From Dinoroseobacter sp. (GTDB taxonomy: Bacteria; Pseudomonadota; Alphaproteobacteria; Rhodobacterales; Rhodobacteraceae): DNA of 64,000 nt. The notes below the pieces were generated by a model. That model saw only the letters and a list, made by a program, of their open reading frames with translations. It did no database searches and had not been told where the DNA came from. The position numbers and the translations under genes were made by a program. How positions within the stretch are numbered: the stretch's first letter is position 1; each line of letters opens with the position of its first letter. Below, in pieces: positions 47,691 to 56,233 of this stretch. The stretch is from NCBI GenBank assembly GCA_017643385.1, contig JAEPNN010000005.1:204571-268570 (forward strand), read 5' to 3'.

Positions 47691-48626
47691 ATGAGAGCCC
47701 TTCACAACAAACACCAAACCCTCACCCTGTCCGACGTGGCCGCAGAGCCCATCCGCCGATCTGGGGAAGTCAAAGTTCAAGTGCACTACGCATCATTGAA
47801 TCCCACAGATACGGATATTGCGCGTGGGGATCTGGATCTATTTTTATGGCTTTACCGGTCGCGCTCACTTGTTCGGACCGGGTTAGAATTCTCGGGCACC
47901 GTGATGGAAGGCACCGCACGGTTTGCCAAAGGTGCAAAGGTTTTTGGATACACGCACCTGATGAAAGGCCCGAAAACCCACCAGGACATCATAAGCATCC
48001 CCGAAGACTACATTGCCAATATCCCTGAGGGGATGAGTTTTGCTCAAGCCGCGGCCTTCCCGCTTGGGGCGCAGACCAGTCTTGTCGCGCTCCGAGATGT
48101 CGCGGGCCTCACCAAGGAGAAATCAGTGCTGATCCTCGGTGCAAGCGGGGGTTTGGGGGTTTACGCGATCCAGATCGCCAAGGCTTTGCAACTGTCTGTG
48201 ACAGCCGTTGCGGGCCCAAGTGGTCAGAAGATCATGACAGACCTTGGTGCGGATCAGGTTATTGATTATCGCCAAACTCCGCTGGAAAAGATTGAGGGAA
48301 CGTTCGATGCCGTCCTTGATTTGTCGGCGCGTTATAGGTTCAATGAAATCCGTCATTTATTGACGACAAACGGTGTTTTCGTCCCTGCTGATCCAATGAA
48401 GAACCTATCAACGATTGCGGGCAACGTGTTTCGACACAAGAAAGCCGGCTTTCTAATGGTCGAGCACGGAAACCACAGCCTGCTCACAGAGCTTGCTGGT
48501 TGGATCACGGACGGATCGCTTCAAGTTGGGCCTTACACGGAATTCGATTTTGACGACTTTGAAGCCGCATTTGCCTCCCTGGGCGAACAAGGTCGGATTG
48601 GTCGAACCGTATTACGCCTGCGTTAA
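47691..48626 (+). CDS. Medium-chain dehydrogenase/reductase, quinone oxidoreductase-like
   Basis: A 311-residue member of the NADPH:quinone oxidoreductase (zinc-free) MDR family. The N-terminal GroES-like part (YASLNPTDTDIARGDLDLFL) lacks the zinc-binding cysteines of alcohol dehydrogenases. The nucleotide-binding motif VLILGASGGLGVYAIQIAKA is near residue 145, and GADQVIDYRQTPLEKIEGTF follows. The ATG follows AGGAG. It is probably induced through the TetR regulator by a reactive or quinone-like compound, which is inference. A hairpin overlaps its stop codon. Confidence 0.85.
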   Translation: MRALHNKHQTLTLSDVAAEPIRRSGEVKVQVHYASLNPTDTDIARGDLDLFLWLYRSRSLVRTGLEFSGTVMEGTARFAKGAKVFGYTHLMKGPKTHQDIISIPEDYIANIPEGMSFAQAAAFPLGAQTSLVALRDVAGLTKEKSVLILGASGGLGVYAIQIAKALQLSVTAVAGPSGQKIMTDLGADQVIDYRQTPLEKIEGTFDAVLDLSARYRFNEIRHLLTTNGVFVPADPMKNLSTIAGNVFRHKKAGFLMVEHGNHSLLTELAGWITDGSLQVGPYTEFDFDDFEAAFASLGEQGRIGRTVLRLR

Positions 48627-48636
48627 GCGCAGGCGT
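48614..48636 (+). terminator. Stem-loop overlapping the oxidoreductase stop codon
   Basis: ACGCCTGCG (48614-48622), loop TTAAG, CGCAGGCGT (48628-48636): a perfect 9-base-pair GC-rich stem. CTAAATTT follows, a weak T-rich tail. The stop TAA (48624-48626) lies in the loop. Confidence 0.6.
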
Positions 48637-48738
48637 CTAAATTTGGCGAAAAACACATAGCAAGTCTTGCGACGGTCAAAGCCAGCTAGGGGGAATAGAA
48701 CTGATTATGCTGTAGGTTCTGGTCACAAAATTTTAGAA

Positions 48739-48751
48739 GCAGGTTTCCTGC
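48739..48751 (-). terminator. Weak hairpin downstream of the kinase gene
   Basis: GCAGG-TTT-CCTGC (5 base pairs) followed, in the minus-strand direction, by TTCTAAAATTTT. It would end the transporter-kinase mRNA, which stops at 48800. The stem is short, so this is tentative. Confidence 0.3.
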
Positions 48752-48799
48752 CTCCAGCGAAAAAATCGCAGGAGGATGTAGTTCTGATCCAAGCACCAT

Positions 48800-50419
48800 T
48801 TACGCGCTCAGATGTCCAAACAAACGCGCCACGGCTTCGGCCCCCGGGTCGACGTGACCTTGCAACTGTTCGGCATTGATGTAGGACGCTCGGCCCGCGT
48901 TGGCTCGGGTCATTGTCGCAGTGTGGTCGGCGCCTGCTCGCGCCGCCTTAGCCGCCGCAGCAAGGCTGTCCTCCAAGGCTGTCAGCGCTGGCATCAGAGC
49001 ATCGATCATGGTCCGATCGCCGGGGCGAGCTCCTCCGATTTCTTGCATGCGCTCTAATCCGGCCATAAGTGCCTTACGCATCGGCATTCCAGAGGCAGAC
49101 GCATCACCGGCAGCCGCAAAGAAAATCGCAAGTAAGACCCCCGAGGAGCCACCCATCGTCTGACTTAATTCCTGCCCAATTGCACGATAAAGTTGCGTGT
49201 GATCTGCAAGCGGGAGGGTATCAATTGCCGCGATTAATGCCCGCGCTGCAGCCGAGAGCGTCGACCCTGTATCGCCATCACCCGATTTGGCATCGAGCGC
49301 GTTTAGATCGTCCTCAGCATCGATCAGGATATTGCAGCAATCGATTAGAAATGCCCGGGTTTCGTCATGCGCCGATGGCAGAGCCTTAATCGGCGCGAGG
49401 CCATCCGGTAAAGGCAAGATTTCTTGCGTCGCCAACTGAACGCAGCCGGGCCAGGCAGACATTGGACAGGGCACCTGCAACAAGGCGACTTCCGCTTCTG
49501 TGACCTCCAGTACAGAAATCGAAAAACCCCGCATCGCCAGTGATGTCATCATCGCAGAGGGCCCGATCAGAAACGCAATCCGCTCGCTAATTCGCGATTT
49601 CATGAGTTCGGCAGACAGCACCGACATTTCCAGCTCGGAAGTGCCACCGAGATTATTCAACAAGGCTACGTGGCGGCCTGTGGGCATTTCCGCCTCAAGT
49701 TTTCCAGCGACAGCGTCAATCGCCTGACGAGCATTCTCATAGATGATCTGTTCGACACCAGCCTCACCGTGAATGCCAAGTCCCAATTCGGCCATGCCCG
49801 AGGGTATGCGATCTTCCTTCGGAGATCCGGGCACAGTGCATGTATCTAGCGACATACCGATGCTATGGGTGGATTGGATCACACGTTCCGCGGTTGCTGT
49901 CACCGTATCCAGATCGGCCCCCTGTTCAGCCAATGCGCCAGCGATCTTGTGAACAAACAAGGTTCCCGCAACACCGCGAGCTTGGGGAAGATCCGGCAAG
50001 GCGATGTCGTCGTCGACCACAACCATGCTAACCTTGTGACCGAAGGCGCGTGCTCGTTCAGCCGCCAATCCGAAATTCAACCGGTCACCGGTGTAGTTCT
50101 TGACAATCAGGAGGCAGCCCGCAGGGCCCGTTACCGCGAGAATACCGGCAAGAACGGCATCAACCGACGGCGAGGCGAAGATGTCACCACAAACCGCAGC
50201 GGTCAGCATGCCTTCTCCGACAAACCCAGCGTGAGCGGGTTCGTGGCCGGAGCCGCCACCGCTGACCAGCGCGACCTTGGACCGGTCCCAATCAGATCTT
50301 ACCACGACCCTGATATGAGGGTAGCCATCCAACCGAGCGAGTGTACCACCAGAGGCTGCAATCACGCCATCAATGGCATCCGTGACCATATCGTCTTTGG
50401 CATTCATGAAATGTGTCAT
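48800..50419 (-). CDS. Dihydroxyacetone kinase-type enzyme (DhaK-DhaL fusion, ATP dependent)
   Basis: A 539-residue two-domain kinase from ATG 50419, which follows GAGGAGG eight bases upstream. The DhaK part (about 1-330) has LVSGGGSGHEPAHAGFVGEG, NYTGDRLNFGLAAERA and the substrate-binding His motif LGIHGEAGVE. The DhaL part (about 350-539) has the Asp-rich metal/ATP loop SGDGDTGSTL and QTMGGSSGVLLAIFF. It would phosphorylate dihydroxyacetone or a related ketose such as a tetrulose; the family includes tetrulose kinases. It is the last gene of the LacI-controlled importer operon, 13 bases from the ATPase gene, so its substrate likely derives from what the transporter brings in. Confidence 0.87.
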   Translation of the reverse strand: MTHFMNAKDDMVTDAIDGVIAASGGTLARLDGYPHIRVVVRSDWDRSKVALVSGGGSGHEPAHAGFVGEGMLTAAVCGDIFASPSVDAVLAGILAVTGPAGCLLIVKNYTGDRLNFGLAAERARAFGHKVSMVVVDDDIALPDLPQARGVAGTLFVHKIAGALAEQGADLDTVTATAERVIQSTHSIGMSLDTCTVPGSPKEDRIPSGMAELGLGIHGEAGVEQIIYENARQAIDAVAGKLEAEMPTGRHVALLNNLGGTSELEMSVLSAELMKSRISERIAFLIGPSAMMTSLAMRGFSISVLEVTEAEVALLQVPCPMSAWPGCVQLATQEILPLPDGLAPIKALPSAHDETRAFLIDCCNILIDAEDDLNALDAKSGDGDTGSTLSAAARALIAAIDTLPLADHTQLYRAIGQELSQTMGGSSGVLLAIFFAAAGDASASGMPMRKALMAGLERMQEIGGARPGDRTMIDALMPALTALEDSLAAAAKAARAGADHTATMTRANAGRASYINAEQLQGHVDPGAEAVARLFGHLSA

Positions 50420-50432
50420 TGTGGCATCCTCC

Positions 50433-51428
50433 TCAAGCGATCCGTGCGCCTGCTGCGTCAAAATAAAATGGGTTTGCGGGCTGAATCTTGATGATATCAC
50501 CATGGGTTAGTTCGGTGTGCGCATCCGTCACCGTGATCACATCGTGTGTGCGATACTTCAGATGCAAGCGCGTCTGATCTCCCAAATGCTCGACGCGCTC
50601 GACAAAGCACTCCTGTCCGTTACCCTGTAGAATTTGTTCTGGTCGCAACCCAATGAAAGCCGCCTGATCCGGCGCGCCAGAAAAGGCATCTGCGGGTAGC
50701 ACATTAATGCGTGGTTGACCCAAACGACTTGCCGCATAGATGCTGACCGGGTTTTCATAAATCTCTCGTGGGGTTCCAAATTGAACAAGGCGTCCATTGT
50801 CCAGCACACCGACATGTGTGGCCATCGTCATAGCTTCGATCTGGTCATGCGTGACATAGAGCAACGTTGCACCAGAATGGGACTGGATGTTCTTGAGTTC
50901 GATCCGCAGGTCGCTTCTCAACTTGGCATCAAGGGAGCTCAGCGGCTCGTCCATCAAGTAAACCGAAGGGTTTCGTACCAGCGCTCGACCAATCGACACA
51001 CGTTGCATCTCGCCACCTGAAAGTGCTGTCGCCTTATTATCTAGCTTGTGCGATATTTGTAGAATTTCGGCCACTTCACCGACCTTGCGATCAATCTCGG
51101 GCTGAGGCATACGCAGGATCGGAGACTTTAGTGGGAACTCGAGGTTTTCACGAACCGATAGGTGCGGATAGAGTGAGTATTGCTGGAACACCATAGCCAC
51201 ATCGCGTTGGGCGGGCGTTAGCCCAGCCATATCTCGGCCACCGATTGATACTTTTCCGGCGTCCGGCACTTCAAGGCCGGAGACCAAACGCAACGTGGTC
51301 GTCTTTCCGGCGCCTGTTGGCCCTAGAAGAACAACAAAAGCACCATCTGGCACTGTCATGCTTACACCATCCAGCGCGGTATCAGACCCGAAACGCTTCG
51401 AAACGTTGTGCAGGACAACCTCAGCCAT
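50433..51428 (-). CDS. ABC transporter ATPase (second of two), sugar/polyol importer
   Basis: A 331-residue MalK/UgpC-type ATPase: Walker A GPTGAGKTT near residue 36, Q-loop MVFQQYSLYPHLSVRENLEF, signature LSGGEMQRVSIGRALV, Walker B VYLMDEPLSSLDAKLR, H-loop YVTHDQIEAM. A C-terminal TOBE-like region (FIGLRPEQILQGN) follows. It overlaps the other ATPase gene by 8 bases. Two different ATPases in one importer operon suggest a heterodimeric NBD pair, as in the glycerol system GlpST. Confidence 0.9.
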   Translation of the reverse strand: MAEVVLHNVSKRFGSDTALDGVSMTVPDGAFVVLLGPTGAGKTTTLRLVSGLEVPDAGKVSIGGRDMAGLTPAQRDVAMVFQQYSLYPHLSVRENLEFPLKSPILRMPQPEIDRKVGEVAEILQISHKLDNKATALSGGEMQRVSIGRALVRNPSVYLMDEPLSSLDAKLRSDLRIELKNIQSHSGATLLYVTHDQIEAMTMATHVGVLDNGRLVQFGTPREIYENPVSIYAASRLGQPRINVLPADAFSGAPDQAAFIGLRPEQILQGNGQECFVERVEHLGDQTRLHLKYRTHDVITVTDAHTELTHGDIIKIQPANPFYFDAAGARIA

Positions 51429-52518
51429 GGTTCAGGACCTCCTGGTTTGCTTCAGAACGCAGAGCGTGACCGGTCGTTGCGTCGAACAGCGAGAGCGTAC
51501 GAGCATCAAGATCGAGGCCTGTTCGCTCGCCTTCCTTGACAATCACGTTGGACGGGATCCGCGCTTTGATCTGTCCGTGTTCGGTTTTCAACGTAACGAT
51601 CTGCGTGGTTCCCAAATATTCGGTTGCCACAACCTCGCCGCGATAAGGGGCTGCATCGTTCAGGTAAACATGTTCGGGTCGAACACCCAAAGTCAGCGCG
51701 CCGCTCTCTCCACCCAGTTGGCGCGGTATAGCAATTCGCGCCTCGCCCAGTTGTACGTGTTCAGCTCCCGTGCCAACTGTTCCATTGAATTCCAAAAAAT
51801 TCATTGGAGGAGAGCCGATGAACTCGGCCACGAATTTCGTCGCTGGCCAGTCGTAGATTTCCTGAGGCACGCCGAACTGCTCGATGACGCCGTGGTTCAT
51901 CACGACAATCTTGTCGCCCATCTGCATAGCTTCAAGTTGGTCATGGGTCACATAAACGGTCGTTGCTCCCATACGGTCATGCAACGCGCGTAATTCTTCT
52001 GACATACGCTCTCGGAACTCGGCATCGAGCGCGCCAAGCGGTTCATCCATTAGGAACGCCTTTGGATCCCGGACGATCGCGCGACCAAGAGCGACCCGTT
52101 GCCGATCGCCGCCCGATAGTCCTCCAACAGGGCGATTTAGGATGTCAGAAATCCCGAGGATCTCAGCGATTTCCGCGACCTTTGCTTTTACCTGCGCTTT
52201 CGGCATGCCCTGGCTGATCAGTGGATAGCTGATGTTCTTACCTACGTTCATGTGCGGATAGAGCGCGAACATCTGAAAGACGAAAGCGATATCACGCTGA
52301 CTGGCGGGCTTCTGCCCGACCTCTTCTCCGTCGATGAATATCTCGCCGGACGTCGGCAGCTCCAATCCCGCCATCATGCGCAGGGTCGTCGTCTTACCGC
52401 AGCCCGAGGGTCCAAGCAGCATGAAGAACTCGCCATCCTCAATTGTGAAGGTCGAGGATTTGACAGCGTTGAATGCACCAAAGTCTTTGCGCACGTTTTC
52501 GATGCGTATCTGTGCCAT
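51421..52518 (-). CDS. ABC transporter ATPase (first of two), sugar/polyol importer
   Basis: A 365-residue MalK-type ATPase: Walker A GPSGCGKTTTLRMMAG near residue 37, Q-loop FVFQMFALYPHMNVGKNISY, signature LSGGDRQRVALGRAIV, Walker B AFLMDEPLGALDAEFR, H-loop YVTHDQLEAMQMGDKIVVMN. The regulatory C-terminal domain has LTLGVRPEHVYLND. It is 4 bases after the small membrane protein gene and overlaps the second ATPase gene. Confidence 0.92.
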   Translation of the reverse strand: MAQIRIENVRKDFGAFNAVKSSTFTIEDGEFFMLLGPSGCGKTTTLRMMAGLELPTSGEIFIDGEEVGQKPASQRDIAFVFQMFALYPHMNVGKNISYPLISQGMPKAQVKAKVAEIAEILGISDILNRPVGGLSGGDRQRVALGRAIVRDPKAFLMDEPLGALDAEFRERMSEELRALHDRMGATTVYVTHDQLEAMQMGDKIVVMNHGVIEQFGVPQEIYDWPATKFVAEFIGSPPMNFLEFNGTVGTGAEHVQLGEARIAIPRQLGGESGALTLGVRPEHVYLNDAAPYRGEVVATEYLGTTQIVTLKTEHGQIKARIPSNVIVKEGERTGLDLDARTLSLFDATTGHALRSEANQEVLNHG

Positions 52519-52522
52519 ATAC

Positions 52523-52711
52523 CTACTCCCTGAAGTGGCTGACGATGACGAACATCACCGTGCCAACAAGTGTGACGACGAAGGAGTAGCTATAGAGCCA
52601 TAAGACAAAGGGCTGCATCAGCATCACGACACCCAGGGCGATCAGTATCGAAGCCAGCATTTCCCAGGGGCCACGGCGAAAGCCCAGCAATCCATTTATG
52701 AAGTCGGTCAT
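52523..52711 (-). CDS. Small membrane protein of the ABC importer operon (62 residues)
   Basis: A 62-residue protein with two hydrophobic segments (MLASILIALGVVMLMQPFVL and SYSFVVTLVGTVMFVIVSH). Its ATG overlaps the permease stop (ATGA), which supports the start at 52711 over longer frames. Glycerol importers of rhizobia also carry a small membrane protein (GlpU, DUF2160), but this sequence does not look like that family to me. Its role, perhaps assembly or stabilisation of the permeases, is unknown. Confidence 0.75.
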   Translation of the reverse strand: MTDFINGLLGFRRGPWEMLASILIALGVVMLMQPFVLWLYSYSFVVTLVGTVMFVIVSHFRE

Positions 52712-53646
52712 TTGCGTACCGCCCCGAATGTGATCCCGCGAAGCAGGTGTTTGCGAAGCAGGATGGTGAAGACCATAACAGGCACGAGGAAGATCGTAGC
52801 GCCTGCGGCGACGGCGGGCCAATCTTTGCCAGCGACACCGATGATGGTGGGAATAAAAGGCGGAGCGGTTTGTGCATTGCCCGAAGTCAGCAGCACCGCA
52901 AAAGCATACTCATTCCATGCAAAGATCAGGCAGAAGATCGCGGTCGAGGCAATTCCAGTCGCTGCTTGCGGTAGCACGACTTTGTAAAAGGCTTGAAAGC
53001 GGGTGTACCCATCGATCAGAGCAGCCTCTTCATATTCGATTGGGATTTCGTCGATGAACCCCTTCAGCAGCCAAACCGACAAGGACAGGTTCACGGCCGT
53101 ATAGAGCAGTATCATCCCGAGATGGGTGTCGTTCAGACCCAGACTGCGGAACATCAGGAAAATTGGAATAGCAACTGCGATGGGCGGCATCATCCGCGTC
53201 GATAGGATGAAGAACAAGAGGTCGTCCTTCAGGGGCACTCTGAACCGGCTGAAGGCATAGGCAGCCATCGTTCCAAGCAGCATGCAAAGTGCGGTAGATC
53301 CGAAGCCAATAATTACCGAGTTCAGGAACCGTTCACCGTAGCGGGAGGGACCAGTGATGACCGTACCGCGTTCACGAACGATTTCCTCGTACCAGGTGGT
53401 CGGAGGTCCCGCTTCTTCCAACATTCCTTCGGTAGCGCGGGTTCGGTCGGTAAAGAGGTTCACATACCCCTCCAGCGTCGGCTCGAACACAACAACAGGC
53501 GGATAGGCGATCGAATCCGCGGGCGATTTGAAGCCGGTTGCGATGATCCACAACAACGGGATCAGCGTAACAATCGCATAGCCGACAACCAGAAGACCAG
53601 CGAACCACTTCGTCCGGGCGGACGGTTCTGTGACCGAGAAGCTCAT
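52708..53646 (-). CDS. ABC transporter permease, MalG type
   Basis: A 312-residue inner-membrane permease with about six helices. The first is WFAGLLVVGYAIVTLIPLLW, and the cytoplasmic EAA loop is EEAALIDGYTRFQAFYKVVL followed by PQAATG, contacting an ATPase. RMMPPIAVAIPIFLMFRSLG is typical of MalG/UgpE. It overlaps the MalF-type permease gene by 4 bases. Confidence 0.9.
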   Translation of the reverse strand: MSFSVTEPSARTKWFAGLLVVGYAIVTLIPLLWIIATGFKSPADSIAYPPVVVFEPTLEGYVNLFTDRTRATEGMLEEAGPPTTWYEEIVRERGTVITGPSRYGERFLNSVIIGFGSTALCMLLGTMAAYAFSRFRVPLKDDLLFFILSTRMMPPIAVAIPIFLMFRSLGLNDTHLGMILLYTAVNLSLSVWLLKGFIDEIPIEYEEAALIDGYTRFQAFYKVVLPQAATGIASTAIFCLIFAWNEYAFAVLLTSGNAQTAPPFIPTIIGVAGKDWPAVAAGATIFLVPVMVFTILLRKHLLRGITFGAVRK

Positions 53647-54590
53647 CTTTCTTTTACCTTGTTAAGGGCTTTGACGTAGATCGAGGCAAGGCCGAAGACG
53701 GTGACAAACAGAATGACGGCATAGGCAGAGGAGTAGCCCGTTCGCCATCTCTCGAACGCTTCACGTTTCAGATCGATTGAGGTCAGGGTGGTGGTGTTGC
53801 CGGGGCCACCACCAGTCAGTTGGACGACAAGGTCGAACATCTTGAAGTTCTCGATCCCCCGGAAGAGCACTGCCAACATCAGGAACGGCAGAGCCATTGG
53901 GATCGTGATCGTCCAGAACTGGCGCCATTTACTGGCACGATCGCATTCCGCAGCTTCATAGATGCTGTCCGGAATTGATCGCAGCCCGGCAAGACAAATC
54001 AGCATAACGAAGGGTGTCCACATCCACGTATCAGCGATTACGATGGCCCACGGCGCTAGGTGTACGTCGCCGATCATCGAGAAGCTCGCCGGGTCAGCAC
54101 CCGTGAAGAAGGCTATGGCGTAGTTAAAAAGACCAATTTGCGGTTGGTACAAGAAGGTCCAGAAGTTACCGACGACAGCTGGAGATAGCATCATTGGGAA
54201 TACGATAATCGTGGTCCACAGGTCGTTTCCCTTGAATTTCTTGTTAATTAGATATGCCAGCGTGAACCCGATCAGCACCTGCAGCACGATGGTCCAGATC
54301 AGGAAGTGAGCAGTTGCTTGCATCGTATTCCAGATGTCGGAGTCTGACAGGATACGCTCGTAATTCCGCAACCCAACCCATTCGACGTCTTTATTTGGGC
54401 GGTTCACACGAAAGTTGGTGAAGCTAAGCCGGATCGTCCAAATTAAGGGGAATATGTTCACAGCGAGCAGCAGAATGATCGTTGGCGCGACGAATATCCA
54501 CGCTATTGCGCGGTCAGATAGCCCCCTGATGCGACGCGCTAAACCGTCTGGCGTTTGTTTCGCAGCGCTTTCGATGGCGTGATTGGTCAC
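53643..54590 (-). CDS. ABC transporter permease, MalF type
   Basis: A 315-residue permease with about six helices, beginning IAWIFVAPTIILLLAVNIFP, and the EAA loop EAAECDRASKWRQFWTITIP. LTGGGPGNTTTLTSIDLKRE near the end is typical of sugar-type MalF/UgpA permeases. It lies 146 bases after the binding-protein gene, with a stem-loop between, and its stop overlaps the MalG-type gene. Confidence 0.9.
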   Translation of the reverse strand: MTNHAIESAAKQTPDGLARRIRGLSDRAIAWIFVAPTIILLLAVNIFPLIWTIRLSFTNFRVNRPNKDVEWVGLRNYERILSDSDIWNTMQATAHFLIWTIVLQVLIGFTLAYLINKKFKGNDLWTTIIVFPMMLSPAVVGNFWTFLYQPQIGLFNYAIAFFTGADPASFSMIGDVHLAPWAIVIADTWMWTPFVMLICLAGLRSIPDSIYEAAECDRASKWRQFWTITIPMALPFLMLAVLFRGIENFKMFDLVVQLTGGGPGNTTTLTSIDLKREAFERWRTGYSSAYAVILFVTVFGLASIYVKALNKVKER

Positions 54591-54697
54591 AGTTCATATC
54601 CTCCTCAACAAGAGCCAAGCAGGCCCCGGTTCGGATCTTAGACAAAAATTGAAGAGAAAGCGCTCCAGCCAACTTGCAAACCGGCTGTAGAGTGAAA

Positions 54698-54725
54698 TCG
54701 GGCGGAAGTTGCTCCCTCCGCCCGA
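54698..54725 (-). terminator. Intercistronic stem-loop after the binding-protein gene
   Basis: TCGGGCGGA (54698-54706), 10-base loop, TCCGCCCGA (54717-54725): a perfect 9-base-pair stem, 12 bases past the binding-protein stop. No T run follows. Such hairpins commonly protect the upstream mRNA so that binding protein exceeds permease. Confidence 0.6.
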
Positions 54726-54736
54726 CAGGGAGGAGC

Positions 54737-56059
54737 CTAGAGCTTGCCTTCGTCCTCGAATACTTCGATCCAATCGCGAACAAGTCCATCAAGCGCTTCC
54801 TGTGCGCTACCCTCGCCGGCAACCACATAGTTGTGGATCCGTTCCTGCATCGGAATGAGGAGGTCAGCGTAGGCAGGCTCAGCCCAGAAGTCCTTCACGA
54901 TTGCCATAGAATCGAGGAAGGTCTGAGCATATGGCTGGCTGCTGGCAAAGCCGGGATCTTCGACAACAGCTTTTAGGGCAGAATAACCACCTAGTTCCCA
55001 CCACTTTGCCTGGATTTCAGGTTGAGCGAACCACTGAATGTATTCCAGCGCGGCATCCTGCTTTTCAGAGTATGCAACGACAGAAATACCCTGCCCGCCC
55101 AATTGCGCGAATTGACCTGCCGGTCCTGCCGGGTTCGGGAAGTAGCCTGACCGACCGCTACCAACGTTCGCGTCAGCCTCAACTCCGGGCCAAATAAACG
55201 CAAAGTTCATCTGCATCGCCACTTGTCCGGACCGGTAAGCATCGATGTTCTCGCCCATATACCAGTTAGAAGACCCGGGAGGCGTGCCGGTTTCGTAGAG
55301 CTCTTTGTAGAACTCAAGACCTGCAACCGCACCCTCCGAGTTTGCAAAACCATCAATATCGTAGGGCTGATCCGGGTTCTCGTATTCGAAACCGTAGTTG
55401 TAGAGCGCGTTAGTTACGCCCATGGTGATGCCTTCCGACCCGCGCTCGGTGTAGATGGCAGCGCCGTAAACAGTTGTTCCATCAATATCGCGTCCCTGGA
55501 AGAACTCGGCGATGTCCTTGAGTTCTTCGAGCGATGCCGGCACGCCAAGCTCACGCCCATAGGTGTCTTTAAATTCCGATTGCAGCTCTGGTCGCTCAAA
55601 CCAGTCTTTGCGGTAGGTCCAACCCACGACATCTCCAAAAGCGGGCAAAGCGTAGTAGTTGGGCGTGCCCTTGGGCCATTCCGCATAACCCGTCACGGTG
55701 GCAGGGATGAAGTCATCCATCGTAATGCCGTTGGCGTCGAAGAAGTCGTTCAGTTTGACATAGTGGCCGTTCTCGGCGCCACCACCGATCCATTGGCTAT
55801 CGCCGATCATCAAATCACAAAGCTGACCACCAGAGTTCAATTCGTTGAGCATACGATCAGCAAAACTCGTCCATGGAACGAACTCAAAGCTCATAGAGTG
55901 GCCGGATTCGGCTTCGAAATCTTTACTCAGCTCGATGAGAGCATTGGCAGGATCCCATGCAGCCCAGCATAGCGTCAGGTCCTCGGCCTGAGCGCTCGAC
56001 GCAACGGATACTGCGAGCATGGCACCAATGCCGGCCGTGGTGAATAGTTTCGTTCTCAT
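54737..56059 (-). CDS. Periplasmic solute-binding protein of the ABC importer (family 1)
   Basis: A 440-residue lipid-free binding protein with a Sec signal peptide (about 1-25, ending SSAQAE). Family 1 (MalE/UgpB-type) features include LTLCWAAWDPANALIELSKD, MIGDSQWIGGG, FGDVVGWTYRKDWFERPE, and the helical end (WIEVFEDEGKL). It is smaller than rhizobial GlpV, which argues against a straightforward glycerol assignment. The ATG follows GGAGG. It heads the operon, opposite the lacI-type gene. Confidence 0.9.
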   Translation of the reverse strand: MRTKLFTTAGIGAMLAVSVASSAQAEDLTLCWAAWDPANALIELSKDFEAESGHSMSFEFVPWTSFADRMLNELNSGGQLCDLMIGDSQWIGGGAENGHYVKLNDFFDANGITMDDFIPATVTGYAEWPKGTPNYYALPAFGDVVGWTYRKDWFERPELQSEFKDTYGRELGVPASLEELKDIAEFFQGRDIDGTTVYGAAIYTERGSEGITMGVTNALYNYGFEYENPDQPYDIDGFANSEGAVAGLEFYKELYETGTPPGSSNWYMGENIDAYRSGQVAMQMNFAFIWPGVEADANVGSGRSGYFPNPAGPAGQFAQLGGQGISVVAYSEKQDAALEYIQWFAQPEIQAKWWELGGYSALKAVVEDPGFASSQPYAQTFLDSMAIVKDFWAEPAYADLLIPMQERIHNYVVAGEGSAQEALDGLVRDWIEVFEDEGKL

Positions 56060-56128
56060 TCCGATTTCCCTCCCAAAGTAGTGCTTCCGGCACGGTTTGT
56101 GTCGAATCAGCGATGAAATAGTTCATAA

Positions 56129-56174
56129 TGAGACACGTGCCTCAAAGCAATATTATTTTGATGCACGTGTCTCA
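56129..56174. promoter_or_regulatory. Twin LacI-type operators in the divergent promoter region
   Basis: Two 16-base palindromes centred on CACGTG: TGAGACACGTGCCTCA (56129-56144) and TGATGCACGTGTCTCA (56159-56174), 30 bases apart, about three helical turns. Read together they also form a larger inverted repeat of 18-base arms with one mismatch. They lie between the binding-protein gene and the LacI-family gene, which fits autoregulation and DNA looping or cooperative binding. Confidence 0.75.
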
Positions 56175-56233
56175 AAATATGCTAAGAGGAGTTTATCCTT
56201 ACGACCAAAAGCTGTGAATTAAGCGCGTTAGAT

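Noticed and set aside
50433..56059. Naming the importer as glycerol GlpSTPQUV
   Set aside because: The two-ATPase layout is similar, but the binding protein is shorter than expected for GlpV and the small protein does not look like DUF2160, so only a polyol/sugar-type importer is claimed.
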